A stretch of DNA of 64,000 nt from Acanthamoeba castellanii str. Neff (Eukaryota; Discosea; Longamoebia; Acanthamoebidae). Below are positions 1-11,070 of the stretch, in pieces. The notes below the pieces were generated by a model. That model did no database searches. It saw only the letters and a program-made list of their open reading frames with translations, and had not been told where the DNA came from. Made by a program: the position numbers and the translations under genes. Location of the stretch: contig NW_004457611.1 of NCBI RefSeq assembly GCF_000313135.1, forward strand, positions 295,224 to 359,223, written 5' to 3'. Numbering within the stretch: position 1 is the stretch's first letter; each line of letters begins with the position of its first letter.

Positions 1-54
1 CACACGAAGGTTGGCGGCTGTAAAGGAAGAGCAAGAAGACGAAGAGAATCCTAC

Positions 55-1684
55 CAGCACAAACAGGCCGGCCGCGATGAGGATGCCGCTGCCCACGACG
101 ACGTGGACCGGGTTGTAGCGCTTCATGATCCGTCGCACGTGCTCGTTTTGCTTGAGCACTCCCTAGCGACATCACACGGTAGTGTTGGCTTGTGTCGCGT
201 GTGCGCCGTGTGTGTCGTGTGCGTGTCGTGTGCGTGTCGTGTGCGTGTCGTACCATGAGATAGAGGGCGGCGATGATGATGACAACAATGCCGGCGCACA
301 TCATGAGGGCGCCCAAGTAAAGACCGACCTGCTCGATCAGTCCGTTGAAGACGGCGGCGACCACCATCGCCACGCAGACAAACAGGAACCTGAAACCGAA
401 CTCCTGTGTGGTGTGTGTGTGTGTGTGTGTGTGTGTGTTGAGTCTCACAGCCGCGCGGCGCGGAAACCGCACACGACGTGACACGTTACCTCGAGCGTGG
501 CCAAGATCAGGGCGTTGGCGGCCTTCAGGAGGAACGGCCTCCCCTGGGTTCTGACGTCACGGCCGCGGAAATACCACACCGCCGACGACAGCACGCCTGC
601 TCAACAAAAACAAAAACAAAAACAAAAGCAACCAATTAATGATTCCTGGCGTCGCGACGTGCGTGAGCCACCACCCCGCCGTACGACCAAAAGCGGGGTG
701 GTGGGTGCGTGGGATGTGGTCACAAGGTACGCACCTCCCCACAGCAAGAGAGCCCAGGAAGCGGAGAAGAGATCCGGAATCGAAAAGCCCTTGTACAGAT
801 AGGGATACCCGAAAAACCTGCGCACACGACACGACACGACACGACACGACACATACGCACCACCCGCACGACACGCGCAGGTCGACCAAAAGCAGTGGTA
901 AGGCCGTGGGTGAGTCGTGTTTTCGCTTAAAAAGCGGCTGGGCCGAAGAGGAGAGAGGGAGGCGTCGTACGCGGGGGTGATGAGGGTGGTGAGGAGCCAC
1001 ACGATGGTGGCGATGGCGAGGGCCAGCCCATAGGGCTTGAGGCCCGCGGTGAGGGCCTGCACGAGCTGCCGGTGCTTGTTGCCCGACGTGTAGACGGTGT
1101 CGTTGGCCTTGTTGGGGTCCTCGTGCAGGTCCTTCTTGACGGCGACGAGCTGCATGCCCGACGGGTTGAGCTTCTTGCCCACGGCCACCAGGCCGCGCGC
1201 GAGCGGCGGCGGCAGCACAGCGAGGAACTCTTCAACTGGATCAAAGTCATCTTCATCGTGTTGCTTGCCCCGCCCTGGCAGAGATGTAAGATTGATCGTG
1301 TAGTGAGCGAGTAGCGGCTACGCTGATGACGTGGCACCACATTTTGTAGGAAGGCGTACCTGCGCGTCGAGATTGAGGGGGGCTGAGCTGGGGGCGCTCG
1401 GATGATGATGGAGGGGCGCCTCCAGCCGCTCTGGCGCGCATGCCGGTGTCGCCCGTCATCATGGCCATGCCATCATCGAGGCCGCCGGCGGGCATCGCCG
1501 CATGATCGTCCAATTGAATGATGGTGGGCTCAGCAGACGAAGAGGTCGAGGGGGCGGTCGACGATCCTACAAAATCTGAGCTGCCCGTGTGGGTCTGTTG
1601 ATCCAGATTCCACTGCCCCGAGCCATCCGTCTCGGCGGTGGTCGCCGCGGGTTGCGAAGCCAAGGGAGCGCCTTTGCGTAGCAT
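55..1684 (-). CDS. Multi-pass membrane protein, C-terminus outside window
   Basis: Family not recognised. Six exons on the minus strand join in phase: 1684-1360, 1274-971, 817-735, 596-490, 403-254 and 162-55; the next donor (GT at 54-53) leads out of the window, so the C-terminus is missing. The first ~110 residues are soluble and Ser/Thr/Gly-rich. A conserved-looking stretch LPPLARGLVAVGKKLNPSG precedes the first hydrophobic segment (ALAIATIVWLLTTLITP). At least four more membrane segments follow, including FLFVCVAMVVAAVFNGLI, LGALMMCAGIVVIIIAAL and VVVGSGILIAAGLFVL. Start chosen at the first ATG of the open frame; the frame is open upstream but without an ATG. It is a polytopic protein of the endomembrane or plasma membrane (inference). 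Introns contain CACGA/GTGTC repeats like those of other genes here. Confidence 0.6.
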
Positions 1685-2400
1685 CTCTTCTCTTCTCTTT
1701 TCTTCTTCTTCAATCCTGTGTGGCACAAGAGCTGCGTTGTCGCACACTTGAGTTTTTTCTTTTGCTTTTCTTTAACATTTTTATTTTCCTCAATTCCTTA
1801 CTACTCGAAGAAAGGAAAATAAAAATAATAAAGAAAAAATTTGTGAGCTTGCAGCCCTTGCCTTGAACAAGGTGTACCAGCAAGCAACAGACTCACCATC
1901 ATTCTGACAGCTGTGTTGCCACAAAGTGGAGTGCCAGCCTTAGGCACCAGGAGCTCCTCCTTCCTCAAAAACAAGCCCACTTTGCACCAACAGCAATTTT
2001 TCCGCCAAGCAAAAGCGGGATATTTCCTCGCCGAGAGCAAGGTGGCATGAAAACGAGAAAATCGACTGCTACGATCGCAAGAGAAGGCTGACTTCTACTT
2101 CCAGCTGAGAGGTGCTAGATAGAACAGGAGAAGTTTGGGCTGGGCAAGAAAGAAAGGAGAGCACATATGTACGTCCATTCAATTCCTGTCCCCATTTCGC
2201 CCCAATTTCATTTCAAGCACTACTGCATTGTGTTACATTCATTCATGTTCCTTCACTTTACTTGCGGTTCGAAGTTGCGCTTGCGTTGAGGGGGGGGGCT
2301 TTAATTTGTTGTCATTCTCGTAATTTGCTTTCTTGGATTCTACTTATTATCTAAGTTGCTTCCTCTCTGGCCGTCGATCGCGCAGAGATCTCTTAAGAAG
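1685..2400. other. Intergenic region between divergent genes
   Basis: About 700 bases between the minus-strand membrane protein and the plus-strand four-TM protein. Lower GC and few CpGs than neighbouring exons. A minus-strand open frame near 1801-2040 is short, has no recognisable similarity and no splice context; I do not call it a gene. A run of nine G occurs near 2290. A possible 3' splice site (GCGCAG) at about 2380-2385 could end a 5'-UTR intron of the downstream gene. Confidence 0.4.
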
Positions 2401-3398
2401 ATGCTGCAGCCGCAGAATCCCTGGGAGACAGGAGAGCTGGCAGGCCTGATGGGCCTCGCCAAGGACGAGGGCGAGGTGGTCAGCACCTGGTCCGTAGGAG
2501 TGGGCTTCGACCACCAAATGGCTCCCGTCCTGCGCGGCAAGGTACCCTTTTACGCCCATCTCCTGCGACACACCACACACACACACACACACACAACACA
2601 ACACACGAGCTGTGCCTCACGCACGAGCGCACACGCACGTACCACTCAGGTGGAGCCACGGCGCTACCGGAAGACGATAACCGAGTTGAATCGCATAACG
2701 CGAAAGGAGAACGTGTACAACTACGTCTTCACGCTGCTGCTGCTCATCTTTGTCGTGCTCCCCATCGGCTACTACTTCTTCTTTGCCGACATCATGCGCG
2801 GTTCGTCGGGCAAGGAGATCATCGTGCTGCACGACACGGCGCTCATGGGCCTCACCTACATCATTCTCGCGTGCGACGTACCGGCCCTGCTCTACGTGGC
2901 CTATCTGGGCTACCGGCGCGAGCAGAACGAGATCCACTCGCTGTCGCACTTCCTCCTCATCATCCTCTCCTTTGGCAACACGATCGCCTATCCGTTCGCG
3001 CTCGAGTTCATCCACGCCGAGAACCTCTCCATCCTGTTCCTCCTCTACCCGCTCATCTTCCCCTTCCTCAGCCTCATCTCCATTTTCATCAACAGACGCC
3101 TACCCGAGGTACTCTTTTGTGTTGCGCGCGTGTCGTGCATCTGGTGGCTTGTGATGGACTCGCTGACTGACCGCACACGCACACGGCGCAGCTGCTGGGA
3201 GAGGCGAACGAGTTTATTGAGAAGGAGAACCTGGAGTACTACCACGGCAGGGGCGTCACGCTGCGGCTGAGACCGGAGGTGGGCGACCGCGTGCACATGG
3301 TGGTCAACATCTCCACGGGCTACAACAGCACCGAGGACACCGACAGACCCCCGGCCGCCGACGCCGACGGCCATGAACAGGCCTACAAGGAGGTGTAG
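2401..3398 (+). CDS. Four-TM protein with ERF4/golgin-A7-like ends
   Basis: Three exons in phase 0 (2401-2541, 2650-3108, 3192-3398) give 268 residues. Residues ~48-75 (RRYRKTITELNRITRKENVY) and the C-terminal part (LLGEANEFIEKENLEYYHGR, then GVTLRLRPEVGDRVHMVVNI) resemble the two conserved ends of the golgin subfamily A7/ERF4 fold, which in yeast and animals is the small partner of DHHC palmitoyltransferases. Unlike the canonical small ERF4 proteins, about four hydrophobic segments lie between the two ends (NYVFTLLLLIFVVLPIGYYF; TYIILACDVPALLYVAYLGY; FLLIILSFGNTIAYPF; ILFLLYPLIFPFLSLISIFI). So either it is a membrane-embedded relative or the resemblance is superficial. A role in protein S-acylation is only an inference. 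Confidence 0.5.
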
Positions 3399-3707
3399 CG
3401 AAGGAGCTCCACTAGCCTCTCCACAACTCCCACGGACATGCTCTCAGTCTGGTGTACACAACACACGCCCGTTTGTTTTAGATGACGATGTTAGATGGCA
3501 ACGTGAAGCTCCCAGTTGCGCGAAGAGGTGCCGGCTGGTGCACCTCGCGGGTTGGGTGCCAGTCAAGCCTTTCGGCTGAATTCCAACGAACAAATAGGTG
3601 GTAATTAGGCTGCCTATTTATTTATTTGTTTTGTCGGATCTCTTCTGTACTCGATCATCTACAAGCTTGCTACAGAGAACGATCCAATTTCAATCCAACA
3701 CTTAAAA

Positions 3708-4448
3708 ATGTTCGAATATTGGCTGGCACACGAGAATGCCGTGTTCATTAATCACATCTACATGTTCCTGGTGGCCTCCTTCACGATCGGCAGCATAATT
3801 TACATGCGAAACACAGCCCACAAGCAACAGTACCGCCTCTCCCCCGCCTGCTCTCCTTGCCGTTATAAATTGGAACTAATACCGATGATGATTATCGCAG
3901 GCCTGGAATGCACAAAGATGCCTCTCCCCGATTCATGGGCTTGGTCGCCCTCTTCTTCGGTCTCTTCATTTGCTTCGGCTACTTCTTCGTACGCTTGCCT
4001 CCAATCTCTTCATTTCACTCTTTCGCCAGCCGCTACTCGATTCCAGTGTTTTGATTTTACTTTGCTTTTATTCGGTGATGCGCCCCACACAGGTGTACAT
4101 GTCGGGACTGGGCTTGTGGGCGCTGCCGATCATGTACGTGCTCGCCATGTGCAGTGCGTCGGCCATCATCTACCCGATCGACCAGGCCCTGATGAAGGGC
4201 GCCTTCGTCAAGTGGGTCAAGTACTCGGGCAACCAGGTCACCAAGTCCATCCTCCCCATCTACAGGTATGACCCGCACGACCGCCAAGCGTGCTCCTTTG
4301 CTTTTGCTGACAATGCATTGTCTGGTCGTGCTGACACTTGGCTCTCCACACAGCACTCACCACACCTGAACAGTGCACTCACACGTGACACACATACAGC
4401 TGTACTTCAACCACAACCAGTATGACCAGCATGTTGGTGTTGTTGTGA
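3708..4448 (+). CDS. Small polytopic membrane protein, unknown
   Basis: Not recognised. Exons 3708-3829, 3901-3988, 4093-4265 and a short last exon 4400-4448 give about 143 residues. The protein starts MFEYWLAHENAVFINHIYMF and has about four hydrophobic segments (HIYMFLVASFTIGSIIYM, MGLVALFFGLFICFGYFF, GLWALPIMYVLAMCSASAII). A basic region (GAFVKWVKYSGNQVTKS) precedes the C-terminus. The last exon is the uncertain part: in the spliced phase it ends at TGA 4446-4448, but another frame stays open to about 4533. Membrane location is clear; function is unknown. Confidence 0.55.
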
Positions 4449-4558
4449 AGAGTGAATGTACATTCCGGCCATGCCGCCGCTCCTGCGCAACATTTTTGTC
4501 TATTTTCTCAATTGGTTTTAGTCGACATTTTAGGTGAAGTCACCGGCAACCAACAAAA

Positions 4559-7175
4559 ATGAAAGTAGCGGCCGACGTAGGAGGTTGCTTGTTGCCCTCC
4601 CCACCATGCACACCATCAACACAGCGGGCAACGGCCTGCCCCGATAAAGACGGAAACAAAATGAACAACACCACGATGAGGAGAAACAACAACAAGAAGA
4701 ACGAAGAAGAGAGGAATTCTAGGTCGTCCGGAGGAGACGTCGTGACGACGAGCGCGAAGAAGCGTGCTGCGCCCACCACGCCCAGTGGAGGCCACAACAA
4801 GAAGAGAAAGAAGACGAATGGCGGCAGACTAGCACCACCCCGCCCGACGGAGAAAACGAGAAAGAAAAGGCGACGACGGGAAATCAGCGAGGAAAAGCAG
4901 GTACAAGTAGAGGCTCAAGATGAAGGCGAAGAGGCTGTAGGAGAAGATGAGACGGAGGAGGAGAGCCTTAGAAGGCGAGGAGGCTGTAAGCAGATCCTCC
5001 CCTTGCAAGCGAGGCAGCAGCTCACCAAGGAGGGCCTGCGTGTCCTGAAAGAAGCGGATCGGGCGCTACGTCGACGTAGCGGCATCCACAAGCTTCGCCT
5101 CCAGGCCGCCGACAAGCAGCTTGTCTCGCCATCGTGCTCTGGTGGCGGCGCGGAGGCGAGCCTCGGGCGGCTGCACCTCGGCTGGACCTGCTACGTGTGC
5201 AAGAAGCGGTACGACCAGCTCCACTTCTTCTACGACCAGCTGTGTCCGTGGTGCTCGGCCCTCAACTACTCCAAGCGGTACACCACCCTTCTCCTCGAGC
5301 TCTGCGTAGTTATGCATCGACGTCGTGACGATCTTGATGAATGACGATCATGCCATACAGGTTGGATCGGGCCAACCTCACGGGACGAGTCGCACTCGTA
5401 ACCGGAGGCAGGGTGAAGATCGGGTACGCACACACACGACACACAACACACGGTGTGCTACTGAGTGAATGCCTCACTCATTCTGGCTACCAGGTTCCAA
5501 TGCGCGTTGCGGCTGTTGCGGTGCGGTGCTTCGGTGATTGTCACCACCCGGTTCCCGACCGATGCCGCTCTACGCTACCACGCCGAGCGCGACTTTGAGC
5601 TGTGGCAGGGCCGGCTCTCCATCTACGGCCTGGACCTGCGCGGCATGGGCATGGTCCAGCTGTTCACCCAGTTCATCGCTCACACCCACAGCAGGTGCAC
5701 ATTTCGCCCCGCGCAACTCTTACGCTTTCTCCTCAGCTCTCGCATTCTTCTCACGCGCGTCGTGTGGCGATGGAAAGGCTGGACATTATCATCAACAACG
5801 CCGCGCAGACGATTCGAAGGCCACCGGCCTACTATGCGCATCTCATCCCGGTCGAGGCCACCCCCGTGACCCGCCTGCCCACCGGCATCCAGCGGCTTCT
5901 CGACAACCCGTGGAATGCGCAGAATGCCGTCGACATGACCCAGTTCAAGCGTGCGCTGGACGCGGTGCAAGACGCGCAGCGCCCGGGCCTTCTTCAACAC
6001 GCGCCGCCCACGCCATCGGCGGTGCTCAGTCTCAGCTCGCCCCAGCCCGGTCCTCCGCTGCGGATCAGTGAGGCGTCAGGTTCGTCATGTCCGCGCACAC
6101 CTCCTGCAGAGCGCACACTCTAACCGTGTGTGTGTGTGTGTTGTGTGTGTGTGTGTGTCAGCTTTGTCGCAGGTGCGACTGGTGCCCGGAGAGGACGACG
6201 CGAAAGCCGGCGGGGAGCTGTTCCCAGCGCGGGCGCTCGATGCCGACGGCCAGCAGATCGACCTGCGGCCCAACAACACCTGGTCGGCGCGGGCTCATGA
6301 GGTGCGCACCATGGTTCACAGGAAAAATACGAAGTGCGCGCCGGGTGGTCAATCGCGCCTAACGCTTCGTGTGTGTGGTCGGTCGTGGCCGCAGGTCTCA
6401 GGGGTGGAGGTGATGGAGGTGCACGCCATCAATGCCGTGGCGCCCTACATCATCACTTCGCAGCTGCTCCCGCTCATGCTCTCCCATTCGCCCGTACCGT
6501 TAGCCCCATCCACTTTTATGAACACGCGCCGCACACGCCACACGCCACCGCCACACGCCACACGCACACGCCACACGCCACACGCCACACTGCATCGCTC
6601 ACACTGTGTGGCTGCGCCCTCGGTCAATCAGAGGCTGGATAAGTACGTGGTCAACGTGTCGAGCATGGAGGGCAAGTTCACGCGCCCGCACAAGGACCAC
6701 CGCCATCCCCACACCAACATGGCCAAGGTGCGTTCCTTTGTTGTGGCCTTGTTGGCCTCTCTTGATATGTCTAATGTGTTGCGTTGTTGTTGTTGTTGTT
6801 GTTGTTGTGTGTCATGTGCGATCGTCAGGCGGCGTTGAATATGATGACCTGCACCATGGCGGCCGACTACGCGCGCGACAACATCTACATCAACTCGGTG
6901 GACACGGGCTGGGTGACGAACGAACACGCGTGGGGGAAGGACGGCTGGGACGACTTCACGCCGCCCCTCGACGACATCGACGGCGCCGCCCGCATCCTCC
7001 AGCCCGTACCTGCCCTTGCCCATTTCATCTTTCATCTTAATCTCTTCCCCCTACCTTCTCCTTATACGATTCGTAATACAAATGTAATCTCAACCTTCAG
7101 ATCTTTGATGGCGTTGCGCGGGGCAACTTCATGTCAGGCCTCTTCCTCAAGGACTACTCGGTCACCTCTTGGTAA
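4559..7175 (+). CDS. Short-chain dehydrogenase/reductase with N-terminal zinc ribbon
   Basis: Nine exons (4559-5277, 5361-5423, 5494-5694, 5778-6079, 6162-6301, 6395-6493, 6632-6727, 6829-7005, 7101-7175) give 623 residues. Residues 1-205 are basic and acidic low complexity. A ribbon with two Cys pairs follows ([14 protein letters not shown]...[13 protein letters not shown]). The rest is an SDR Rossmann fold: cofactor loop VTGGRVKIG (TGxxxGxG-like), TTRFP after beta 2, DLRG (Asp-64 equivalent), [11 protein letters not shown] (NNAG motif), [10 protein letters not shown] (catalytic Ser). The position of the usual catalytic Tyr (four before Lys in HTNMAKAALNMM) is Thr, so classic SDR chemistry may be altered. 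A ~60-residue Pro/Ser-rich insert follows the NNAA strand. Substrate unknown; probably an NAD(P)-dependent oxidoreductase. Start is the first ATG; the N-terminal 200 residues are the least certain part. Confidence 0.85.
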
Positions 7176-7287
7176 TGATGGTGAAGCTCCCGGGTCGCCG
7201 CATCTTGGCCTCTACACAAGTAAATAATATTATTATAGTTTGGTTATTTTTCACAAGCGATTATTGTGCGTAAAGGTGACACAAGAG

Positions 7288-9851
7288 ATGGAAGAGCTCA
7301 CCACAAAGCTGGAGGCCTTCCACAACAATCCTGATGAGCGAAATCAGAAGGAGGCAGCGATCGTAGAGGATCTGAATCGCTTCTTCGCGGCCCACAACAA
7401 GACGCCAGACTGTAGTAGTCGTTCATCTTTCACCGAGACCGCCCCCTCGCCCGACTTCGTCGCTCAGTTCGGCTGGGCCACCCGCGCTGCCTTCGTCGCC
7501 GCCCTCCTCGGCACCCTGCGCGCCCCTGACGTCCCACCCGCGGGTACGAGCTCTCATCTGTTTTATTTTTTCACTTCACTCACATCTCTGTGTCGTGTGT
7601 CGTGTGTCGTGTGCCACACAGTGTGTGCGGCGGTGCTGCGTGTGTTCAAGCTGTGCACGCGGGAGGCTCAACACGCAGAAGACTTTTGCCCAGCCCGAGG
7701 TGTGTCCACCGCACACACAACACACAACACACACGCACCACCGCACAACACACGCACTCACCCGGCCAATTTGCGCGCCAGGTGCTGGAGCTGATGCTGG
7801 CCCACACGAACCTGGGCGTCGACGATCATGTTGAAGATGTCGACGGCGCTTCTTCGAGGCAGCGCCACCCGGTGGCCGTGGCGGCCGAGGCCCTGCGGTG
7901 CATCGTCAACCTGGTCCACCACTCGCCCGCCGCCCTGGCCCCGCGCCTCTACGCCACCGTCGGCATGCGCCCGTTCCTGCGCGCTCTCGAGCGCGAGCCC
8001 GACCCGACCTACCGCCTCTCGCTCCTCCGCCTCGTCTTCAACTGCTCCCTCGAAAAGGTGCCGAGTCGCGCGTGTCGCGTTGTGTGTCGCGTGTGTCGTG
8101 CTGTGTGTCGTGTGTGTGTCGTGTGTGTGTCGTGTGTTGTGTTGCATGGTCATGACACGACACGACACGACGCAACGACACACAGTCGGCGAATCTGCCG
8201 GAGCTGCAGGCGCAGGGAGCTCTGCGGCTCGCCATTCGGGTGCTTGCGCACGCGCTGGACCACATCAAAGGCGGTGACGGAGCCGACAACGACGACGAGC
8301 AGGAGCAGGTGGCGACGGAGGCCCTGCGGCTCATTCTCAACCTCACCCTCCACCTGGGTCCCCTCTCCAACCCGCCCAACCCGCTCCCCAAGCCCGACGA
8401 GGTATGCCCACACATTCCATGCATTCCTCGCATACCACCATCACCCGCATTCCTCACTTTTTTTCACGACACTACACGACACGACACGACCAACGACACG
8501 ACACGACACGACCAACGGCACGCGCGTAGGTGGAGTCGTGGCAGCAGCTGGTGCCGCACATCCACCGGGTGATGGAGCTGGGCGCGGGCCACCAGCGGCT
8601 GCAGCACTTTGCCGTGGCGGTGCTCGTCAACACGCCCCAGGGCTGCGCCCACCACTTCCGCATCGACACCGCCAGCGTGGACTCCCTCCTCGACTTCCTT
8701 CGCCGCCAATTCGACCACCCTGAGTACCGTGTCGTGTTGCGTGTCGTGTCGTTGGTCGTGTCGTGTCGTGTTGCGTGTCGTGTCGTTGGTCGTGTCGTGT
8801 CGTGTCGTGCTGATCGTGTGTCGCAGTGAGACGCAGGTGGCGCCGGTGCTGATGGTGCTGGTGGCGATCGCGAAGGGGATCCCGGCGCTGCGCGATTATA
8901 TGATGGCCCGCTGCTTCCCCGCCCAGCCCCCGCCCCTCTCCTCCTCCAAGCCCATCGAGTACCTTCCGCCCCCCTTCCCCGCCCCCTCGCCCATTGCCGT
9001 GTGTGCGGTGGTGCGTGCGTGCGCGTGTGTTGCTTATGTGCGGTGGTGCGTGGGTGCAGGCCTCCGTCCAATTGGATGGAGAACGAGATTGGCAGCCGCC
9101 TGCTGAAGCTCATGACGGCCGTCAACTACGGCCTCAAGCACTACGTCAACGAATTCATCTACGTGCTTTGCGCCGAAGACGGTACGCTTCATCATCATTT
9201 ATCATGGCAACGCACCACCCTATTCACACGGCACACACGACACACACACGACACACACATGACACAGTTGATGCGTTTGTGAGGATCACCGGCCTGGGCA
9301 ATGCTGCTGGCTGGCTGGCCACGCGCAACCTCTTCCAGGTACTTTGACATGCCGCACATCGTGCGTTCTGTGCGCTCAACGACACACACACACACACACA
9401 CGCACACGCACACGCACACGCACACACACACGACACACACACAACGCCACAGGGCTTCCAGAAGATGGGCTCCGCGGCCCCGACGTCCACTTCATCGTCG
9501 TCGTCGTCAAGGGCGACACACCAAGCCAAGGCCCAGACCAAGGGCGGTCCCGAGGACGAACAAGAAGAGAACGAAAACGAAAACGAAAACGAAAACGAAG
9601 ACGAGTACGAAGAAGACGAGCTCGGAAGGCTGAGGAGGCGCGGCCACGGCGGCGAGGGTGGTGGCGGCGGCGGCGGTGACGACGGTGAACGGGACGAAGC
9701 TAGCCTGCTCGAGCTGATCGGCAAGCTCGAGAGGCTGCAGCAGCTGGGCGTCATCAGCGTCATGCCGGCCAACAACAGCAGCAGCAACAACCACGGCAAC
9801 GACAACGACAACGAGAAACAGAACAACAACACGAAGAAGGGCGACAAGTAA
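7288..9851 (+). CDS. ric8: RIC8/synembryn, G-alpha chaperone and exchange factor
   Basis: RIC8 proteins fold nascent G-protein alpha subunits and act as non-receptor exchange factors in the cytosol. Nine exons: 7288-7543, 7622-7699, 7782-8057, 8186-8401, 8530-8723, 8827-9000, 9060-9181, 9268-9338, 9453-9851, about 595 residues. Armadillo-like helices run throughout (VAAEALRCIVNLVHHSP, EALRLILNLTLHLG). The diagnostic RIC8 block is present: RLLKLMTAVNYGLKHYVNEF, then VLCAED, then RITGLGNAAGWLATRNL. The C-terminus is acidic and Asn/Gly-rich with a final predicted helix (LLELIGKLERLQQLGVI). The junction of exons 1 and 2 is one base out of phase with exon 3: the frame reading VCAAVLRVFKLCTRE looks right for exon 2 but does not splice into VLELMLAH. 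A small sequencing error or a misplaced boundary is likely. The donor of exon 6 was chosen by phase. Confidence 0.9.
8474..8771. repeat. Inverted intronic repeats flanking RIC8 exon 5
   Basis: Positions 8474-8505 in the intron before exon 5 and 8740-8771 in the intron after it are exact reverse complements over 32 bases. Each contains ACGACCAACGACACG or its complement within an ACACG/CGTGT array. A second copy of the unit lies at 8774-8809. The exon between them (8530-8723) could be looped out in the pre-mRNA. The preceding intron (8058-8185) has GTGTC repeats in its first half and CGACAC repeats in its second half and could fold on itself. Confidence 0.85.
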
Positions 9852-10028
9852 CTGGGCATCGACAAGGCACCACCGCCACGATCGTCAACGATCGCATCAT
9901 TTCTTTCGCTTCGTCGAGCCACGCACTTCTTCTCTGTGCTGTAATCGCTCAACACCGTCAGTACAGTAGACTTGGTCGCCGAGAGCGGCAGCCACTTTTC
10001 CCTTCTTCGGCGCTTGCGCTGCGTGTCG
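9852..10028. other. Short convergent intergenic space
   Basis: Shared 3' region of RIC8 (plus) and the first LTAGDWA-family gene (minus). No gene, RNA or repeat was recognised. Confidence 0.5.
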
Positions 10029-10475
10029 TCAGTTGTTGGTGATGTGACATTGGTCGAGGATCGGGTTGAGCCTCATGGTCGGGTCGGCCTCCGCCTCCTC
10101 CACCTCCGCCTCTATCTTCATCCTCTTCCTATGCGGCCATTGCCTCTCTTCTCTTTCGTTTGGGTCATCGTCTTCTTCATCATAGTCCGGGCCGTGCAGG
10201 GTCAGCACCTCGGCCCACTTGCGCTTGCGCCCCGCCAGCCCAGTGCGCGCCGCCCTGTCTTCGTCTCCCGCCATGGCCCTCGTTTCCCATCGCCGTAGTC
10301 GCCACAAGGCCCAGTCGCCGGCCGTGAGCTGCATCACCAGCCTGACTTCGCCTTCCTTCGGCAAGGCCTTCTTCTTGCACGCCTGCCTTGTCGTTCTTCT
10401 CCTCCTCATCGTCCCCCTCTGTTTGCCTGCCCTTCTCTTTCCCTCGGCCCTCTGCTCCTCTGTGCACAGCTCCAT
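10029..10475 (-). CDS. Unknown protein, LTAGDWA family, copy 1
   Basis: Single-exon frame of 148 residues from an ATG at 10475 to TGA at 10029. No known domain recognised. It shares three blocks with the next gene upstream on the same strand: KEGEVRLVMQLTAGDWA, KRKWAEVLTL, and the C-terminus LNPILDQCHITN. Between them lies acidic, charged low-complexity sequence (DYDEEDDDPNEREE). The two genes are therefore a tandem duplicate pair. Basic N-terminus and acidic middle are typical of nuclear proteins, but function is unknown. Confidence 0.6.
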   Translation of the reverse strand: MELCTEEQRAEGKRRAGKQRGTMRRRRTTRQACKKKALPKEGEVRLVMQLTAGDWALWRLRRWETRAMAGDEDRAARTGLAGRKRKWAEVLTLHGPDYDEEDDDPNEREERQWPHRKRMKIEAEVEEAEADPTMRLNPILDQCHITNN

Positions 10476-10587
10476 CTTTTTGTGCTGTTTTTTGTTCTTT
10501 CAAATTAGTTTTTGTTCGCGCATGTTTTCGAGGAACTGTTGGGAAATATTTATAAAAAATTGGGGCCAAGATGAAAAAGGTGGTGGT

Positions 10588-11070
10588 CTAGTTGGTGATG
10601 TGGCATCGGTCGAGGATGGGGTTGAGTTTCGTGATCGGGTCGGACACCAAGAACTCTTCTTCCTCTTCGGGCCAGTTGAGCTTGCGCCTCTTGTACTCCT
10701 GCTCCTGATGCTCTTCCTCCCTATCCTCCTCCTCTTCCTCTTGCTCTTCATCTTCATTGCCCTCCTTGTCTTCCTCATTCTCTCCGTCCTGGTCATGTTC
10801 GTTCAGGGTGAGGACCTGGTCCCACTTGCGCTTGTACTTTCGTACTTCTTCCTCTTCCTCTTCCTCTTCTTCTACACTTTCCACGCGCATACCTCTTCTT
10901 TCGACTCTCTGCCTGAGCCAGGCCCAGTCACCAGCCGTGAGCTCTCGCAGCAGCTGCACGTCGCCTTCCTTGGGCCGCCGGGCCGACTTGACCACCTTCT
11001 TCTTCTCCTCCTCTTTTCCTCTCCCTCTCGCCTTCGTGTCACTAACATCCAACTCCTTCACCTTCTTCAT
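10588..11070 (-). CDS. Unknown protein, LTAGDWA family, copy 2
   Basis: A 160-residue frame from ATG at 11070 to TAG at 10588, paralogous to the gene just downstream. Shared blocks are KEGDVQLLRELTAGDWAWL, KRKWDQVLTL and LNPILDRCHITN at the extreme C-terminus. The acidic segment between the second and third block is longer here, made of Glu runs. The frame is open upstream of the chosen ATG for 33 more codons without another ATG, so an upstream exon is possible. Conservation of the blocks against diverged low-complexity linkers suggests selection on the protein. Confidence 0.6.
   Translation of the reverse strand: MKKVKELDVSDTKARGRGKEEEKKKVVKSARRPKEGDVQLLRELTAGDWAWLRQRVERRGMRVESVEEEEEEEEEVRKYKRKWDQVLTLNEHDQDGENEEDKEGNEDEEQEEEEEDREEEHQEQEYKRRKLNWPEEEEEFLVSDPITKLNPILDRCHITN

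Noticed and set aside
1801..2040. Minus-strand 79-codon open frame in intergenic DNA
   Set aside because: No ATG-linked splice context and no recognisable family; sequence is low in GC like spacer DNA.
9376..9452. CA-repeat frames encoding Thr/His strings (also in most other introns)
   Set aside because: They are intronic simple repeats; reading frames there are artefacts of period-2 and period-6 repeats.
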